The position numbers and the translations under genes were made by a program. Under the pieces are notes generated by a model. It made no database searches. It saw nothing but the letters and a program-made list of their open reading frames with translations, and was not told the origin of the DNA. Shown here piece by piece: positions 8,894 to 18,018 of a stretch of 64,000 nt of DNA. Where the stretch lies: the NCBI GenBank assembly GCA_014763895.1, contig JACXUM010000002.1, positions 49,270 through 113,269 on the forward strand, read 5' to 3'. The DNA is from Campylobacterales bacterium (GTDB taxonomy: Bacteria; Campylobacterota; Campylobacteria; Campylobacterales; Sulfurovaceae). Positions within the stretch are counted from its first letter, which is position 1; every line of letters begins with the position of its first letter.

Positions 8894-10324
8894 TTAGCAA
8901 GAGAATACTGTAGAGAAGTCGAATGCAGTTGGTCTTGCTTCATCCGGCCATACTTGTCTTTCGAACATATAGTGTTGATATGTTGTAATGAACTCTTCAG
9001 TAAATACCGGGCTAAGGAACGCATGGTCTTCGATAAGAGCCTCAAGTGCTTCTCTTAGGGTATGCGGCATTTGAGGGATTTTTTTCTCTCTGATCTCATC
9101 AAGGTTCAGTTCGAATAGATCCTCATCCATTGGCCCTACCGGAATATATTTGTTTTTGATACCATCGATTCCGGCCATGAGCAATGCTGCAAAACAAAGG
9201 TATGGGCAAGATGCTGAATCCGGGAATCTTGTTTCGATTCTCGTAGCCATTTCGCCTGCACCATAAGGGATACGACATGCAGCCGATCTGTTTTGCATAG
9301 AGTAAGTCAAGATGGATGGAGCTTCAAATCCAGGGATCAATCTTCGGTAAGAGTTTGAACTTGGGTTTGTGATAGCTGCAACTGCTTTCGCGTGTTTGAA
9401 GATACCGCCAAGGTAGTGAAGCGCTGTTTCACTTAGGTTTGCGTATTCACCTTGTTTATAGAAAAGGTTTTTACCGTCTTTCCAGATTGATTGGTGTACA
9501 TGTTGACCGTTTCCGTTGTCTCCGTAAAGTGGTTTTGGCATGAACGTTGCAGTTTTACCGTTTAGGTGTGCTACCATTTTAACTACGTATTTATATTTTT
9601 GTACGTTATCCGCTGCTTCGATCAAAGTCCCGAATTTGATACCGATTTCACCTTGCCCCTGAGCAACTTCGTGGTGGCCAAGAACTACTTCAAGTCCTAC
9701 TTCTTCAAGGATCTGCATCATTTCAGCTCTTAGGTCAACCATTGTATCGATAGGCATAACCGGGAAGTAACCACCTTTCGTGCCAGCTCTGTGACCTATG
9801 TTTCCTGTTTCACCATAGCCCGTAGACGCATTCCATGAACCTTCTTCTGAGTCTACTCTGTAACCTGCCTGGTTGACACCATCCCAGATACGCACATCAT
9901 CGAATACAAAGAATTCATTTTCAGGACCGAAATAAGCTACATCACCGATATTTGCTTCTGCAAGGTATTCAAGAGCTCTTTTAGCGATGGCTCTTGGACA
10001 TTTTTCATACATTTGGCCTTTGTAAATGTCATAAACATCACAGATAACGATCACGGTACTGTCTGCTGTGAATGGATCCATGAAAGCAGTTTCAATATCC
10101 GGTTTCAAAAGCATGTCTGATTTGTTGATCGGCTGCCAAGCTTCGATAGAACTACCGTCAAATGGAAGACCAGCATCAAGCATGCTGTCGCTTACCGCAC
10201 TTCTTCTATACGTGACATGGTGCCACATTCCTTTGATGTCTGTAAATCTAAAATCTACAAATTCTACTTCATTTTCTTCACAGAACTTGTTAAATTCTGC
10301 AATGTTGTTTACGAATTTACCCAT
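8894..10324 (-). CDS. glnA: Glutamine synthetase, type I
   Basis: GlnA makes glutamine from glutamate, ammonia and ATP in the cytoplasm. I start it at MGKFVNN (476 residues). The longer track ORF begins at a TTG whose following codons form the GGAGG ribosome-binding site itself, so that start is rejected. Metal and substrate residues appear in 'DGSSIEAW', '[11 protein letters not shown]', '[12 protein letters not shown]' and '[11 protein letters not shown]'. At the usual adenylylation site (E. coli 'DKNLYDLPPEE') the sequence is '[11 protein letters not shown]', with Phe404 replacing Tyr. It should therefore not be controlled by GlnE-type adenylylation. It is monocistronic, with a TATAAT about 35 bases upstream and a strong terminator. 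Confidence 0.97.
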   Translation of the reverse strand: MGKFVNNIAEFNKFCEENEVEFVDFRFTDIKGMWHHVTYRRSAVSDSMLDAGLPFDGSSIEAWQPINKSDMLLKPDIETAFMDPFTADSTVIVICDVYDIYKGQMYEKCPRAIAKRALEYLAEANIGDVAYFGPENEFFVFDDVRIWDGVNQAGYRVDSEEGSWNASTGYGETGNIGHRAGTKGGYFPVMPIDTMVDLRAEMMQILEEVGLEVVLGHHEVAQGQGEIGIKFGTLIEAADNVQKYKYVVKMVAHLNGKTATFMPKPLYGDNGNGQHVHQSIWKDGKNLFYKQGEYANLSETALHYLGGIFKHAKAVAAITNPSSNSYRRLIPGFEAPSILTYSMQNRSAACRIPYGAGEMATRIETRFPDSASCPYLCFAALLMAGIDGIKNKYIPVGPMDEDLFELNLDEIREKKIPQMPHTLREALEALIEDHAFLSPVFTEEFITTYQHYMFERQVWPDEARPTAFDFSTVFSC

Positions 10325-10357
10325 GCGGATTTCCTCCAAAATTAAATTTATCCATAT

Positions 10358-10363
10358 ATTATA
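10358..10363 (-). promoter_or_regulatory. -10 box for glnA
   Basis: TATAAT on the minus strand, preceded by GGC, 34 bases upstream of the glnA ATG. The sequence above it is A/T-rich without a convincing -35 hexamer. Confidence 0.55.
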
Positions 10364-10449
10364 GCCATTCTAAAATAAGAGATAGTGAAGTTGGTTGCCT
10401 AAAAAATAGTCATTTATTTCTTTCTCACAAAAAATGTAAAAATTAGTGC

Positions 10450-11229
10450 TTAAAAAACGATCAATTCCCTGTCACGTTGTTCAAATGTCATGGCTTTGGT
10501 ATAGCCTACTTCTTTGGCCAATATAATCATCTCTTCATATCCAAATCCAACCTGTTCAACCGAATGGGCATCTGAAGCAAAGGTGATAGGGATATCAAGT
10601 TCATAAGCTTCTTCCAAAAGTGCGCGGGAAGGATAGATTTCGCCGACAGGTTTGCGTAAACCGGCAGCATTGAGTTCTAGAACCATATTGGATGCTTTAA
10701 TTGCTTTAAGGGCGTCTTTAGCCAAGAGACGGGTATCGATCGATGGCATAAATTTAAACACCTTGATAAGGTCCAAATGGCCGACGATATCGAATTTGCC
10801 GGTTTTAGCCATCATTTCGGTGGCTTCAAAATAGGCTTTCCATATCTCATCGATATTGCGGTCCTTATATCCGCCTATAAACTCGGGATTGTCAAATCCC
10901 CATTTGTCGATGAAATGTACCGAACCGATAAGATAATCCACTTTTGCATTTAAAACCCGCTCATCCATATAACCCGGAAGGTAGTCTACTTCATAGCCCA
11001 AAAGGATACGGATATCATTTTTATAGCGTTCTTTGGCCTCGAGAACCTCTTGCGTGTAGGCTTCCATCTCTTCAAATGCAAGACGGTATTTCTGGTCAAA
11101 ATCCATAGGGGCATGCTCTGAAAAACCGTAAACATCAATTTCCAGCTCTATCGCTCTTTGGATAAATTCGTCAATGGTTCCTTCTGCATGGTTGCATCGT
11201 GTAGTATGATTGTGTATATCTATTCTCAT
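10450..11229 (-). CDS. PHP-domain phosphatase, histidinol-phosphatase (HisJ/HisK) type
   Basis: A 259-residue PHP-fold metallohydrolase. The N-terminal 'IDIHNHTTRCNHAEGT' supplies the HxH metal ligands, followed by 'YGFSEHAPM', 'LLGYEVDYLPG', 'GSVHFIDKWGFD', 'FDIVGHLDLI' and the terminal 'FASDAHSVEQVG'. This set matches the trinuclear PHP active site of histidinol-phosphatases, which remove phosphate from histidinol phosphate in histidine synthesis. hisG lies elsewhere in this window (54.3 kb), so a dispersed histidine pathway is plausible. Other PHP phosphoesterase activities cannot be excluded. It is transcribed divergently from the U32 gene. Confidence 0.82.
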   Translation of the reverse strand: MRIDIHNHTTRCNHAEGTIDEFIQRAIELEIDVYGFSEHAPMDFDQKYRLAFEEMEAYTQEVLEAKERYKNDIRILLGYEVDYLPGYMDERVLNAKVDYLIGSVHFIDKWGFDNPEFIGGYKDRNIDEIWKAYFEATEMMAKTGKFDIVGHLDLIKVFKFMPSIDTRLLAKDALKAIKASNMVLELNAAGLRKPVGEIYPSRALLEEAYELDIPITFASDAHSVEQVGFGYEEMIILAKEVGYTKAMTFEQRDRELIVF

Positions 11230-11350
11230 TCTGTCTTATCTAATCTTTTACTTTGTTTTGTATTTATTCTATCATAAAATCTATGTTTTACCACTAATAG
11301 GGTAAAATAAGTGCTTAAACTATCTGACTTGTATTCAGAACAGGAAAAAT

Positions 11351-12697
11351 ATGACACATCAAAAAAAAGTAGAACTTCTAGCACCTGCCGGCAATCTTGA
11401 GAAGATGAAGATCGCCCTCAATTACGGTGCAGACGCCGTGTACGGCGGGACCAGCACATTTTCTTTGCGTATCCGTTCGGGCAAAGAATTTGATATGGAT
11501 TCTTTCAAAGAAGGGATCGATTATGCCCACGAGAGAGGCAAAAAGGTCTATTGTACCATTAACAGTTTTCCCTTTAACTCACAATTGAAATTGTATGAAA
11601 GCCATATAGCCAAGATGGCGGAATTGAAGCCGGATGCACTTATCGTTTCAAGTCCCGGTGTAGTCAAGATGGCAAAGAAGATCGCCCCCGATATTCCATT
11701 GCATCTCTCTACGCAGGCCAATGTGATGAATGCCCTTGATGCACAGGTCTATTATGATATGGGGGTAACGCGTATCATTGCTGCAAGGGAGATCAGTTTG
11801 AAGGATTGCGAAGCGATCAAATCGGTGATCCCTGATCTGGAAATAGAAGTGTTTGTACACGGTTCGATGTGTTTTGCCTACAGCGGACGCTGTCTAATCT
11901 CTGCACTCCAGACAGGACGTGTACCAAATAGGGGAAGTTGTGCCAATGACTGCCGTTTTCCTTATGAGATCTATGCGTATAATCCTGAGACAAACACGAC
12001 TTTCAGGCTTGAAGAGGAGAGTGGAGTCGGTACCTATATCATGAACGCCAAAGATATGAACCTTGCTTCCCATATTGATGAGATACTCTCTTCAGGGGTG
12101 ATTGATTCTCTCAAGATTGAAGGACGGACAAAATCTCCTTATTATGCGGGTGTGGTTACCAAAGCATATCGTCATGCCATTGATGATTTCTATGCAGGAA
12201 AATTTGATGCAGCGAAGTATCAAGCCCAATTGAATACGACACAAAACCGGGGGTTTACAGACGCCTATCTAGTATCCCGTCCTTTTGAGAAAAGCGACAC
12301 GCAGGCATTGGGGTTCTCCATCCAATACGGAACGCACCAAGTAGCAGGATTGGTTGGCGAAGACGGCAAGACATGGCGCTGTAAAGACAAGACCTGCATA
12401 GGTGACCGTGTAGAGATCGTGTTGCCAGTCGGTGCGGAGGTTGAATGTATCGAAAATGAATATGGCAGAATCGATGAGGAAGGCGGAGCATATTGGCTGA
12501 CATTCAAAAAGATCGTTTCGGCTTCAGGCAAAGAATTTGAATGTATCCACAGCGGGGATCTGAATGACATTATTCTTCCGGTTGCCTTGCCAGGATATAC
12601 CATTTTAAGGCGAGAGATAGATGAGGCTCTGATGAAGAAAGGTCTTACCGAAGACTCAACTCCCATGCATATGCAACCAAAAAATCAACTAAACTAA
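11351..12697 (+). CDS. trhP: U32-family protein, TrhP/YegQ type (tRNA uridine hydroxylation)
   Basis: U32 proteins of this type act in prephenate-dependent 5-hydroxylation of uridine 34 in tRNA. The 448-residue protein starts with the canonical 'LLAPAGNLEKMKIALNYGADAVYGG'. It carries the family's cysteine cluster region with 'FVHGSMCFAYSGRCLIS' and 'NRGSCANDCRFPY', and a C-terminal beta-barrel domain. A TAAAAT -10-like box lies about 45 bases upstream. Older annotations call this family collagenase-like peptidase U32. The RNA-modification role follows from family knowledge, not from context here, where the next gene is purE. Confidence 0.85.
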   Translation: MTHQKKVELLAPAGNLEKMKIALNYGADAVYGGTSTFSLRIRSGKEFDMDSFKEGIDYAHERGKKVYCTINSFPFNSQLKLYESHIAKMAELKPDALIVSSPGVVKMAKKIAPDIPLHLSTQANVMNALDAQVYYDMGVTRIIAAREISLKDCEAIKSVIPDLEIEVFVHGSMCFAYSGRCLISALQTGRVPNRGSCANDCRFPYEIYAYNPETNTTFRLEEESGVGTYIMNAKDMNLASHIDEILSSGVIDSLKIEGRTKSPYYAGVVTKAYRHAIDDFYAGKFDAAKYQAQLNTTQNRGFTDAYLVSRPFEKSDTQALGFSIQYGTHQVAGLVGEDGKTWRCKDKTCIGDRVEIVLPVGAEVECIENEYGRIDEEGGAYWLTFKKIVSASGKEFECIHSGDLNDIILPVALPGYTILRREIDEALMKKGLTEDSTPMHMQPKNQLN

Positions 12698-12712
12698 AAA
12701 AGGAGTATGAAA

Positions 12713-13207
12713 ATGAAATTCGTATCGATTGTTATCGGAAGTAAAAGTGACTATGATGTGATGAAAGAGTGTGCCCAGACACTACAAAAGTTTGGGGTAC
12801 CCTATGAGCTGATCATTTCTTCGGCACATAGAAGCCCAAAAAGAACCAAGAATTATATCAAAGAGGCTGAAGCCAAAGGTGCGCAGGTGTTTATCGCAGC
12901 AGCAGGTATGGCAGCTCATTTGGCGGGCGCTTTGGCTGCAACGACCATCAAACCGGTACTTGGTGTTCCGATGGCAAGCGGTGAACTCAGAGGGGAAGAT
13001 GCGTTGCTTAGTACCGTGATGATGCCCGGCGGGATGCCGGTAGGAACCGTTGCTATCGGGAAGGCAGGAGCGGTTAATGCTGCATATCTGGCGATTCAGA
13101 TCATGGCACTGGAAGATGATGAATTACGTGTGAAATTACAAGAAGACAGAATCAGCAAGGCGAAAAAAGTGGAACTCGACTCCTCTGAGATCGAAGTAAG
13201 ACTTTAG
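12713..13207 (+). CDS. purE: N5-CAIR mutase PurE
   Basis: PurE converts N5-carboxyaminoimidazole ribonucleotide to 4-carboxy-AIR in de novo purine synthesis. The small Rossmann-like protein has the diagnostic 'IGSKSDYDVMKECAQTL', 'ISSAHRSPKRT', 'AAAGMAAHLAGALAA' and 'GVPMASGELRGEDALLS'. The track ORF starts two codons earlier, but that ATG is only one base from the AAAGGAG ribosome-binding site. The second ATG, seven bases downstream, is the better start (164 residues). It lies 15 bases behind the U32 gene and just ahead of glyQ, and is probably co-transcribed with both. Confidence 0.95.
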   Translation: MKFVSIVIGSKSDYDVMKECAQTLQKFGVPYELIISSAHRSPKRTKNYIKEAEAKGAQVFIAAAGMAAHLAGALAATTIKPVLGVPMASGELRGEDALLSTVMMPGGMPVGTVAIGKAGAVNAAYLAIQIMALEDDELRVKLQEDRISKAKKVELDSSEIEVRL

Positions 13208-13231
13208 GATTGAAAAGTGTCAGGAATATTG

Positions 13232-14125
13232 ATGAATAAAAATGCAATCACATTCAGCGAGCTGCTGCTAAAACTGCAACAGTTCTGGGCCCAGCAGGGA
13301 TGCAATATTGTGCAGCCTTATGATATCCCGGCTGGTGCCGGTACTTTCCACCCTGCAACGCTTTTGCGAAGTTTGGACAGCAAACCGTGGAGTACAGCAT
13401 ATGTGGCTCCTAGCAGAAGGCCGACCGACGGGCGTTACGGTGAGAACCCTAATCGTTTGGGAGCTTACTATCAGTTTCAGGTTTTGATCAAGCCAAGCCC
13501 GGACAATATCCAGGAACTTTATCTCAAATCTCTTGAGTACCTTGGGTTGAATCTGGCTGAGCATGATATCCGTTTTGTTGAAGATAACTGGGAATCTCCA
13601 ACACTTGGTGCATGGGGACTTGGATGGGAAGTATGGCTGGATGGCATGGAAGTAACGCAATTTACCTATTTTCAACAAGTAGGCGGTATTTCCTGTGATC
13701 CTGTGGCAGTAGAGATAACCTACGGAACTGAGAGGCTCGCTATGTATCTACAAGGGGTTGAATCGGTATTTGATATCGTTTGGAATAGAAACGGTGATGA
13801 AGTTACGACTTATGCGGATGTGCACAAAGAGAGCGAATACGAATTCAGTAAATACCATTTTGAAGTGGCAAGTGTCGAAAAGCTTTTTGCGCATTTTGAA
13901 GATGCGAGTGCGGAATGCAGGCTCTGCCTTGAAAAAAGATTGCCTCTTGCGGCCTATGATCAGTGTATGATGGCATCGCATGCATTTAACATCTTGGATG
14001 CAAGAAAAGCTGTTTCACAGGCACAGAGACAGAACTACATCTTAAAGGTGCGTGAACTTGCGATCGGTTGTGCCCAGTTGTACAAAGATCAGGAACAAGA
14101 ACGTAACCAAAGGGTAAGAGGCTAA
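13232..14125 (+). CDS. glyQ: Glycyl-tRNA synthetase alpha subunit
   Basis: This is the catalytic alpha subunit of the bacterial alpha2-beta2 glycyl-tRNA synthetase. It shows the highly conserved '[20 protein letters not shown]', '[19 protein letters not shown]' and 'TYFQQVGG' segments. The ORF track begins at an upstream GTG, but the ATG at 13232 follows CAGGAATATTG with proper spacing and gives '[12 protein letters not shown]', which fits family N-termini. The glyS beta subunit is not in this window, and glyQ stands apart from it, as in Helicobacter. The neighbouring nif3-like, flgZ and waaA genes match the Helicobacter order from memory. Confidence 0.97.
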   Translation: MNKNAITFSELLLKLQQFWAQQGCNIVQPYDIPAGAGTFHPATLLRSLDSKPWSTAYVAPSRRPTDGRYGENPNRLGAYYQFQVLIKPSPDNIQELYLKSLEYLGLNLAEHDIRFVEDNWESPTLGAWGLGWEVWLDGMEVTQFTYFQQVGGISCDPVAVEITYGTERLAMYLQGVESVFDIVWNRNGDEVTTYADVHKESEYEFSKYHFEVASVEKLFAHFEDASAECRLCLEKRLPLAAYDQCMMASHAFNILDARKAVSQAQRQNYILKVRELAIGCAQLYKDQEQERNQRVRG

Positions 14126-14159
14126 AACATTCCTTTTGAATCTGAGGATGTGGCTTTCT

Positions 14160-14194
14160 CTTTTGTTTCTTTTTTTAAAAAAAAGAAGCAAAAG
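14160..14194. repeat. A/T-rich near-perfect palindrome between glyQ and nif3-like gene
   Basis: A 35-base inverted repeat of form CTTTTGTTTCTT...AAGAAGCAAAAG with a single G/T wobble, so it can form a long A/T hairpin ending glyQ transcripts. It is followed by two further small inverted repeats, GTCGT/ACGAC and TCACA/TGTGA, before the next gene at 14294. The 168-base gap holds no ORF or RNA gene that I recognise. Confidence 0.55.
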
Positions 14195-14293
14195 TTTCTT
14201 TAAAAAAATCGTCATAACTTTCGAATCGCTTTGCTTTCAGAGTCGTTCGTTACGACGGTCACACAGCATGTGACTTAATGAAAAAGGAATAGA

Positions 14294-15028
14294 ATGAAAC
14301 TCCAAGAAGTGTATACCTTTCTTGACCAGATAAGTCCTTTTGCGCTTCAGGAAAAATGGGACAATTCAGGGTTGATCATAGGTGATATGAACAGAGAGGT
14401 TTCACAGGTCGTTGTTTCATTGGATATTGATGAGACAATGATTGAACAAACGCCGGAGGGATCACTTTTCATCATACACCATCCGTTGATATTTGGAAAA
14501 CTTTCCAAACTGGACTTTTCAGTTTATCCTTCAAATCTGATTGAAAAGTTGATCTTGAAAAAACACTCCCTTATAGCGATGCATACCAATTTTGACCAAA
14601 CCCATCTTAATAAATATGTGTTCGAAAAGATTTTGGGTTTGACACTCGTAGAACAAGATCCCTTTGTGTGTGTTGCAAAAGGAGAATGGGGATATGAAGA
14701 ACTTTTGGCATTAGTCAAAGAAAAGCTGTCACTGCCTATACTAAAAGTGGTTGGTAAAAAAGAACATATTCATTCCGTTGCACTGACAACAGGAGCAGGT
14801 GCCTCTTTAATGGATACGGTAGACGTGGATTGCTTTTTGACGGGTGATATTAAATATCATGATGCCATGAAAGCAATAAGTGAAAATCTGATGATGATCG
14901 ATATAGGGCATTATGAAAGCGAGCGCTTTTTTGTTGAGATTTTAGCCCATGAGTTGAAAAATTTACCTCTTTTGGTTATAATTTCAAATTCAAAAAATCC
15001 TTTTCATATTGAATCAATAGAAAGATAG
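14294..15028 (+). CDS. Nif3-like dinuclear metal-centre protein
   Basis: A 244-residue member of the NIF3/YbgI (DUF34) family, which forms hexameric rings with a two-metal site. Evidence is 'LQEKWDNSGLIIGD' near the N-terminus, the metal-binding 'FIIHHPLIFG', 'AMHTNFDQ' and the C-terminal 'MIDIGHYESERFFVEIL'. The biochemical role is not settled for the family; some members are labelled GTP cyclohydrolase type 2, but that is weakly supported. AAAAAGGAATAGA precedes the ATG. It lies between glyQ and flgZ, an arrangement also found in Helicobacter (from memory). Confidence 0.88.
   Translation: MKLQEVYTFLDQISPFALQEKWDNSGLIIGDMNREVSQVVVSLDIDETMIEQTPEGSLFIIHHPLIFGKLSKLDFSVYPSNLIEKLILKKHSLIAMHTNFDQTHLNKYVFEKILGLTLVEQDPFVCVAKGEWGYEELLALVKEKLSLPILKVVGKKEHIHSVALTTGAGASLMDTVDVDCFLTGDIKYHDAMKAISENLMMIDIGHYESERFFVEILAHELKNLPLLVIISNSKNPFHIESIER
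14977..14982 (+). promoter_or_regulatory. Internal -10 box upstream of flgZ
   Basis: TATAAT inside the 3' end of the nif3-like gene, about 80 bases before the flgZ GTG. It could give flgZ-waaA a promoter of their own. Confidence 0.35.
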
Positions 15029-15063
15029 GGAAAAGATCTCCTAAACTCCACAAAGGACCAAGT

Positions 15064-15783
15064 GTGAATAAACGTTTACAAGAGCTCATAGAGCTTGCAA
15101 AAAATGACAAAACGATCGATAGCTATAAGCCGGAGCTGGAAGCTGCAGACAGAAAAGTGGCAAAAGCGCAAAAGAAGATCGATGATGCACAGGAAGAAGC
15201 AGACAAAATGGCAGCAGGCATCGCAGCCAATGAAGAGAAGATCAGGTCTTTTGAAGAACAATTGAAGATCCTGAATGATCAATTGTCATCTAATGCTAAA
15301 AAAGCAAAAGAGATCTCTACTGAAAAAGAGATGAAAGCACTTTCTTTGGAAGAAGATATCGCAAAAGAGAAAATGACTTTTGCCAATGAAGAGATCCAAA
15401 GACTTCAAGGGATCAATGAAATGAAAGCATCTCTTCTTGAAGATATGAACGAAAAGATCAAACAGTTCACAGCTGAGTTCCAAGCTATCAATGAGACTGT
15501 AGCGGTAGAAAAAGCCCAAATCGAACAAAGCAAAGCAGAGCTTTTTGAGAAAAGAGAAGCACTTAGCAGAAACATTGAGCAGAAAGTCCTTTCTTTTTAT
15601 GAAAAGATCCGTCTTTGGGCAGGAAATACAGCGGTTGTTCCTGTAAAAAAACAGGCATGTTACGGATGTTATATGAAACTCAATGATAAAACGTATGCAG
15701 ATGTGATCAAGGGTGATGAGATCGTCAACTGTCCTCACTGCGGACGTATCCTTTATATCGAGCGTGAAACGCAAGATGCATAA
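15064..15783 (+). CDS. flgZ: FlgZ-like coiled-coil/zinc-ribbon protein (HP0958 family)
   Basis: The protein has 239 residues. About 180 form an alternating charged/hydrophobic coiled coil, followed by a C-terminal C4 zinc ribbon with CYGC and CPHC separated by ~25 residues. Size, architecture and position between the nif3-like gene and waaA match Helicobacter HP0958 (FlgZ), which binds and stabilises sigma-54 (RpoN) and binds flagellin mRNA. It starts at GTG behind AAAGGACCAAGT. No flagellar gene lies in the window, so a flagellar role here is inferred from family and synteny only. Confidence 0.85.
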   Translation: MNKRLQELIELAKNDKTIDSYKPELEAADRKVAKAQKKIDDAQEEADKMAAGIAANEEKIRSFEEQLKILNDQLSSNAKKAKEISTEKEMKALSLEEDIAKEKMTFANEEIQRLQGINEMKASLLEDMNEKIKQFTAEFQAINETVAVEKAQIEQSKAELFEKREALSRNIEQKVLSFYEKIRLWAGNTAVVPVKKQACYGCYMKLNDKTYADVIKGDEIVNCPHCGRILYIERETQDA

Positions 15784-15793
15784 ATGATGCGCT

Positions 15794-16969
15794 ATGGAGG
15801 GACTTTTTTTTCTTCTCTATAGTGTGGCTACGGCTTTTGCCTATGTGATCTCATTGCCGTTTCTGGCAATTTTCTCCCTGAAAGCAAAATACAAAGATTC
15901 TATTCCTGCACGATTTTTTTTACGGCATAACAGCCCTTTGAAAGAAAATGGAATTTGGTTTCATGTATGCAGTTTTGGAGAAGCAAAAGCGATCGCTTCA
16001 TTGGTTGAAAAATTCCCTAAAGAAAAATTGCGTATGAGTGCGATCACGCATACGGGGTTTGAGGTTATTAGGACCTATGCTTCACAGAGCAGGTATCTTC
16101 CGTTTGAGCCTTTGCTGTTCGGCTGGATCAAGCCGCAGAGGGCATTGGTGGTGATGGAAGCAGAGTTTTGGTATCTGCTTTTTGCACTGGCCAAAAAAAG
16201 AGGCGCTAAGACGATCCTTATCAATGCGAGGATGAGTGACAGGTCTTTTCCGAAATATTTGAAAATGGCTTGGTTATACAGACACATTTTTAAACAGATC
16301 GATGAAGTCTATGCACAAAGCCGGTTAGATAAAGAACGGTTGGAGCAGTTGGGCGCTAAAAACGTAAGAGTAACCGGTAATATCAAGCTCGCATCGCTTC
16401 CCTCAGTGCAGCATAAGTTGGAAAAACCTTCACATATGGTGGTATGTGCAGCAAGTACGCATGAAGGTGAAGAAGGTTTGGTTTTGGAAGCTTACCGGGC
16501 TCTTAAAAAAGAAGAACCCGAAGCGATGCTGATCGTTGTACCGCGTCATCCCGAACGTTTTGAGAGTGTTGAAAAGATGCTCCAAGCATTCAGTCATGAG
16601 ATGGATATTGCCTATGAGAGATATTCACAGAATCTGGGGATGAAAAGTGATGTGGTGTTGGTGGATGTATTGGGCGCACTGGTCGATATCTATGCGATCA
16701 GCGACCTGGTAATACTTGGTGGTGCATTTGAGCCTATCGGTGGACACAATGCCGCTGAAGCAGCGCAGTTTGGCTGCAAGATCATTTCAGGCGAGCATTA
16801 CTTTAACCAAAAGGATATTTTTGAAGCCTGTGAAGGGATAGCGGTAGTGGAGGCATCTAATCTGACTAAAAGGGTGCTACAGCATCACATGCTTAAGCCT
16901 GCCCGAATCAAATATCAAGCCGATATAACTCCGATCATAGAGAGTCTGCAAGATGTTCTATCAGATTGA
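15794..16969 (+). CDS. waaA: 3-deoxy-D-manno-octulosonic acid (Kdo) transferase
   Basis: WaaA transfers Kdo to lipid IVA at the inner membrane, the first sugar step of lipopolysaccharide core assembly. At 391 residues it is slightly shorter than the E. coli enzyme. An N-terminal membrane anchor (~residues 3-25) is followed by 'IWFHVCSFGEAKAIASL', the GT30 acceptor motif, then 'MEAEFWYLLFALAKKRG' and, in the second Rossmann half, 'GGAFEPIGGHNAAEAAQFG', the CMP-Kdo site. It sits 10 bases behind flgZ, and its last 17 bases overlap the next ORF, so the block is tightly packed. Confidence 0.94.
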   Translation: MEGLFFLLYSVATAFAYVISLPFLAIFSLKAKYKDSIPARFFLRHNSPLKENGIWFHVCSFGEAKAIASLVEKFPKEKLRMSAITHTGFEVIRTYASQSRYLPFEPLLFGWIKPQRALVVMEAEFWYLLFALAKKRGAKTILINARMSDRSFPKYLKMAWLYRHIFKQIDEVYAQSRLDKERLEQLGAKNVRVTGNIKLASLPSVQHKLEKPSHMVVCAASTHEGEEGLVLEAYRALKKEEPEAMLIVVPRHPERFESVEKMLQAFSHEMDIAYERYSQNLGMKSDVVLVDVLGALVDIYAISDLVILGGAFEPIGGHNAAEAAQFGCKIISGEHYFNQKDIFEACEGIAVVEASNLTKRVLQHHMLKPARIKYQADITPIIESLQDVLSD

Positions 16970-17246
16970 TTCGGGTAAGGTCAGTTTGCGTATCAAAGCG
17001 CAGCCTGCTGCAAGCAAAAATGCATTTTGTGGGCCATACGGTGAGGATGCACTTAAGGTAACGATCAAAGCACCTGCAGTGGAAGGTGCGGCAAATCAAG
17101 AGTTGGTTAAGTTTCTCTCAAAAAGCTTTAAAGTTTCAAAAGGTGATATACTTTTTAAAACAGGACAGACCAGCAAGGTCAAGATAGTGGAATTCCCGCT
17201 GACAAAAGAATTTGAAAATTGGATAGAAGAAAATGGCTACAGATAA
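16953..17246 (+). CDS. DUF167 (YggU) family small protein
   Basis: A 97-residue YggU-type protein. The pattern 'VSLRIKAQPAASKNAFCG' followed by 'LKVTIKAPAVEGAANQELVKFLSK' and a 'KGDILFKTGQTSKVK' strand is diagnostic of DUF167. The biochemical function of the family is unknown. It overlaps waaA by 17 bases at its start and the next gene by 14 at its end, so it is probably translated from the same message. From memory this insertion between waaA and the pseudouridine synthase is not present in Helicobacter pylori. Confidence 0.85.
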   Translation: MFYQIDSGKVSLRIKAQPAASKNAFCGPYGEDALKVTIKAPAVEGAANQELVKFLSKSFKVSKGDILFKTGQTSKVKIVEFPLTKEFENWIEENGYR

Positions 17247-17970
17247 AGCATATAAAATATTGGCAAAACAAGAAAATATTTCGAACAATCAGGCTAAAGA
17301 ACTTATCGATAAGGGACTGGTTTATGTTGGGGACAAACAGGTCAAGATCGCACGAGCGCAGATCAATGATGAAACAAAGTTTCGTGTTGAATATCCTTCT
17401 GATATCGAAATTATCTATGAGGATGAGAATATCATTGCAGTTAACAAACCGGCACAAGTCGATAGTTATGATATTCAAGATGCCATAGAGGGAGCCGAGC
17501 TTCTGCACCGCCTTGACAGAGATACCAGTGGTGTGCTGCTTCTTGGGAAAAACAGGGAGTTTATAGAGGCTGCTGTCAAAGAGTTTAAGAACCGACGCGT
17601 GTATAAAGAGTATGTTGCCTGGGTGGAAGGTGTTGTCTATGAGACAATGGAGATCGATGATCCGATTTTGACGATCAAGAAAGGGAAAGCCTTTTCTAAG
17701 ATCGATCCCATCAGAGGTAAAAAAGCTCACACTAAAGTCATCCCAGAAGAGGTCCAGGGTAAGAAAAGCAAGGCTCGTATAGAGATTACCACGGGAAGGA
17801 CCCATCAGATCCGTGTACACCTTGCCAGTGTGGGACATCCCGTAGTAGGGGATGCACAGTACGGTAGCCATACCAAGAGCAAACACATATTGTTGCATTC
17901 AAAGAAGATCAAACTCTTTGATTATGTGTTCGAGGCCCCAGAGCCAAAGGGTATCGCACGCTATAAGTAA
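17233..17970 (+). CDS. RluA-family 23S rRNA/tRNA pseudouridine synthase
   Basis: The 245-residue protein opens with an S4-like RNA-binding segment ('AKELIDKGLVYVGDKQVK'), followed by the RluA catalytic domain. That domain has 'NIIAVNKPAQVDSY', the catalytic aspartate in 'LHRLDRDTSGVLLLGK' and the C-terminal 'ITTGRTHQIRVHLASVGHPVVGD'. It isomerises uridine in rRNA or tRNA; the exact site cannot be read from sequence. It overlaps DUF167 and ends the glyQ-to-pseudouridine-synthase block before ffh, which has its own TAAAAT-like promoter about 35 bases upstream. Confidence 0.92.
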   Translation: MATDKAYKILAKQENISNNQAKELIDKGLVYVGDKQVKIARAQINDETKFRVEYPSDIEIIYEDENIIAVNKPAQVDSYDIQDAIEGAELLHRLDRDTSGVLLLGKNREFIEAAVKEFKNRRVYKEYVAWVEGVVYETMEIDDPILTIKKGKAFSKIDPIRGKKAHTKVIPEEVQGKKSKARIEITTGRTHQIRVHLASVGHPVVGDAQYGSHTKSKHILLHSKKIKLFDYVFEAPEPKGIARYK

Positions 17971-18018
17971 ATCTTGGATAAAATCACAACCATAGAATAA
18001 GAAAGATCAAGGTAAAAG

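Noticed and set aside
10325-10339. TTG start of glnA in the ORF track
   Set aside because: The extra codons are the GGAGG ribosome-binding site for the MGKF start.
14126-14293. Possible tRNA or small RNA in the glyQ-nif3 gap
   Set aside because: Contains palindromes but no cloverleaf or T-loop sequence; read as terminator and repeats.
17179-17898. 239-residue minus-strand ORF
   Set aside because: Antisense to the RluA-type synthase gene, which has clear catalytic motifs.
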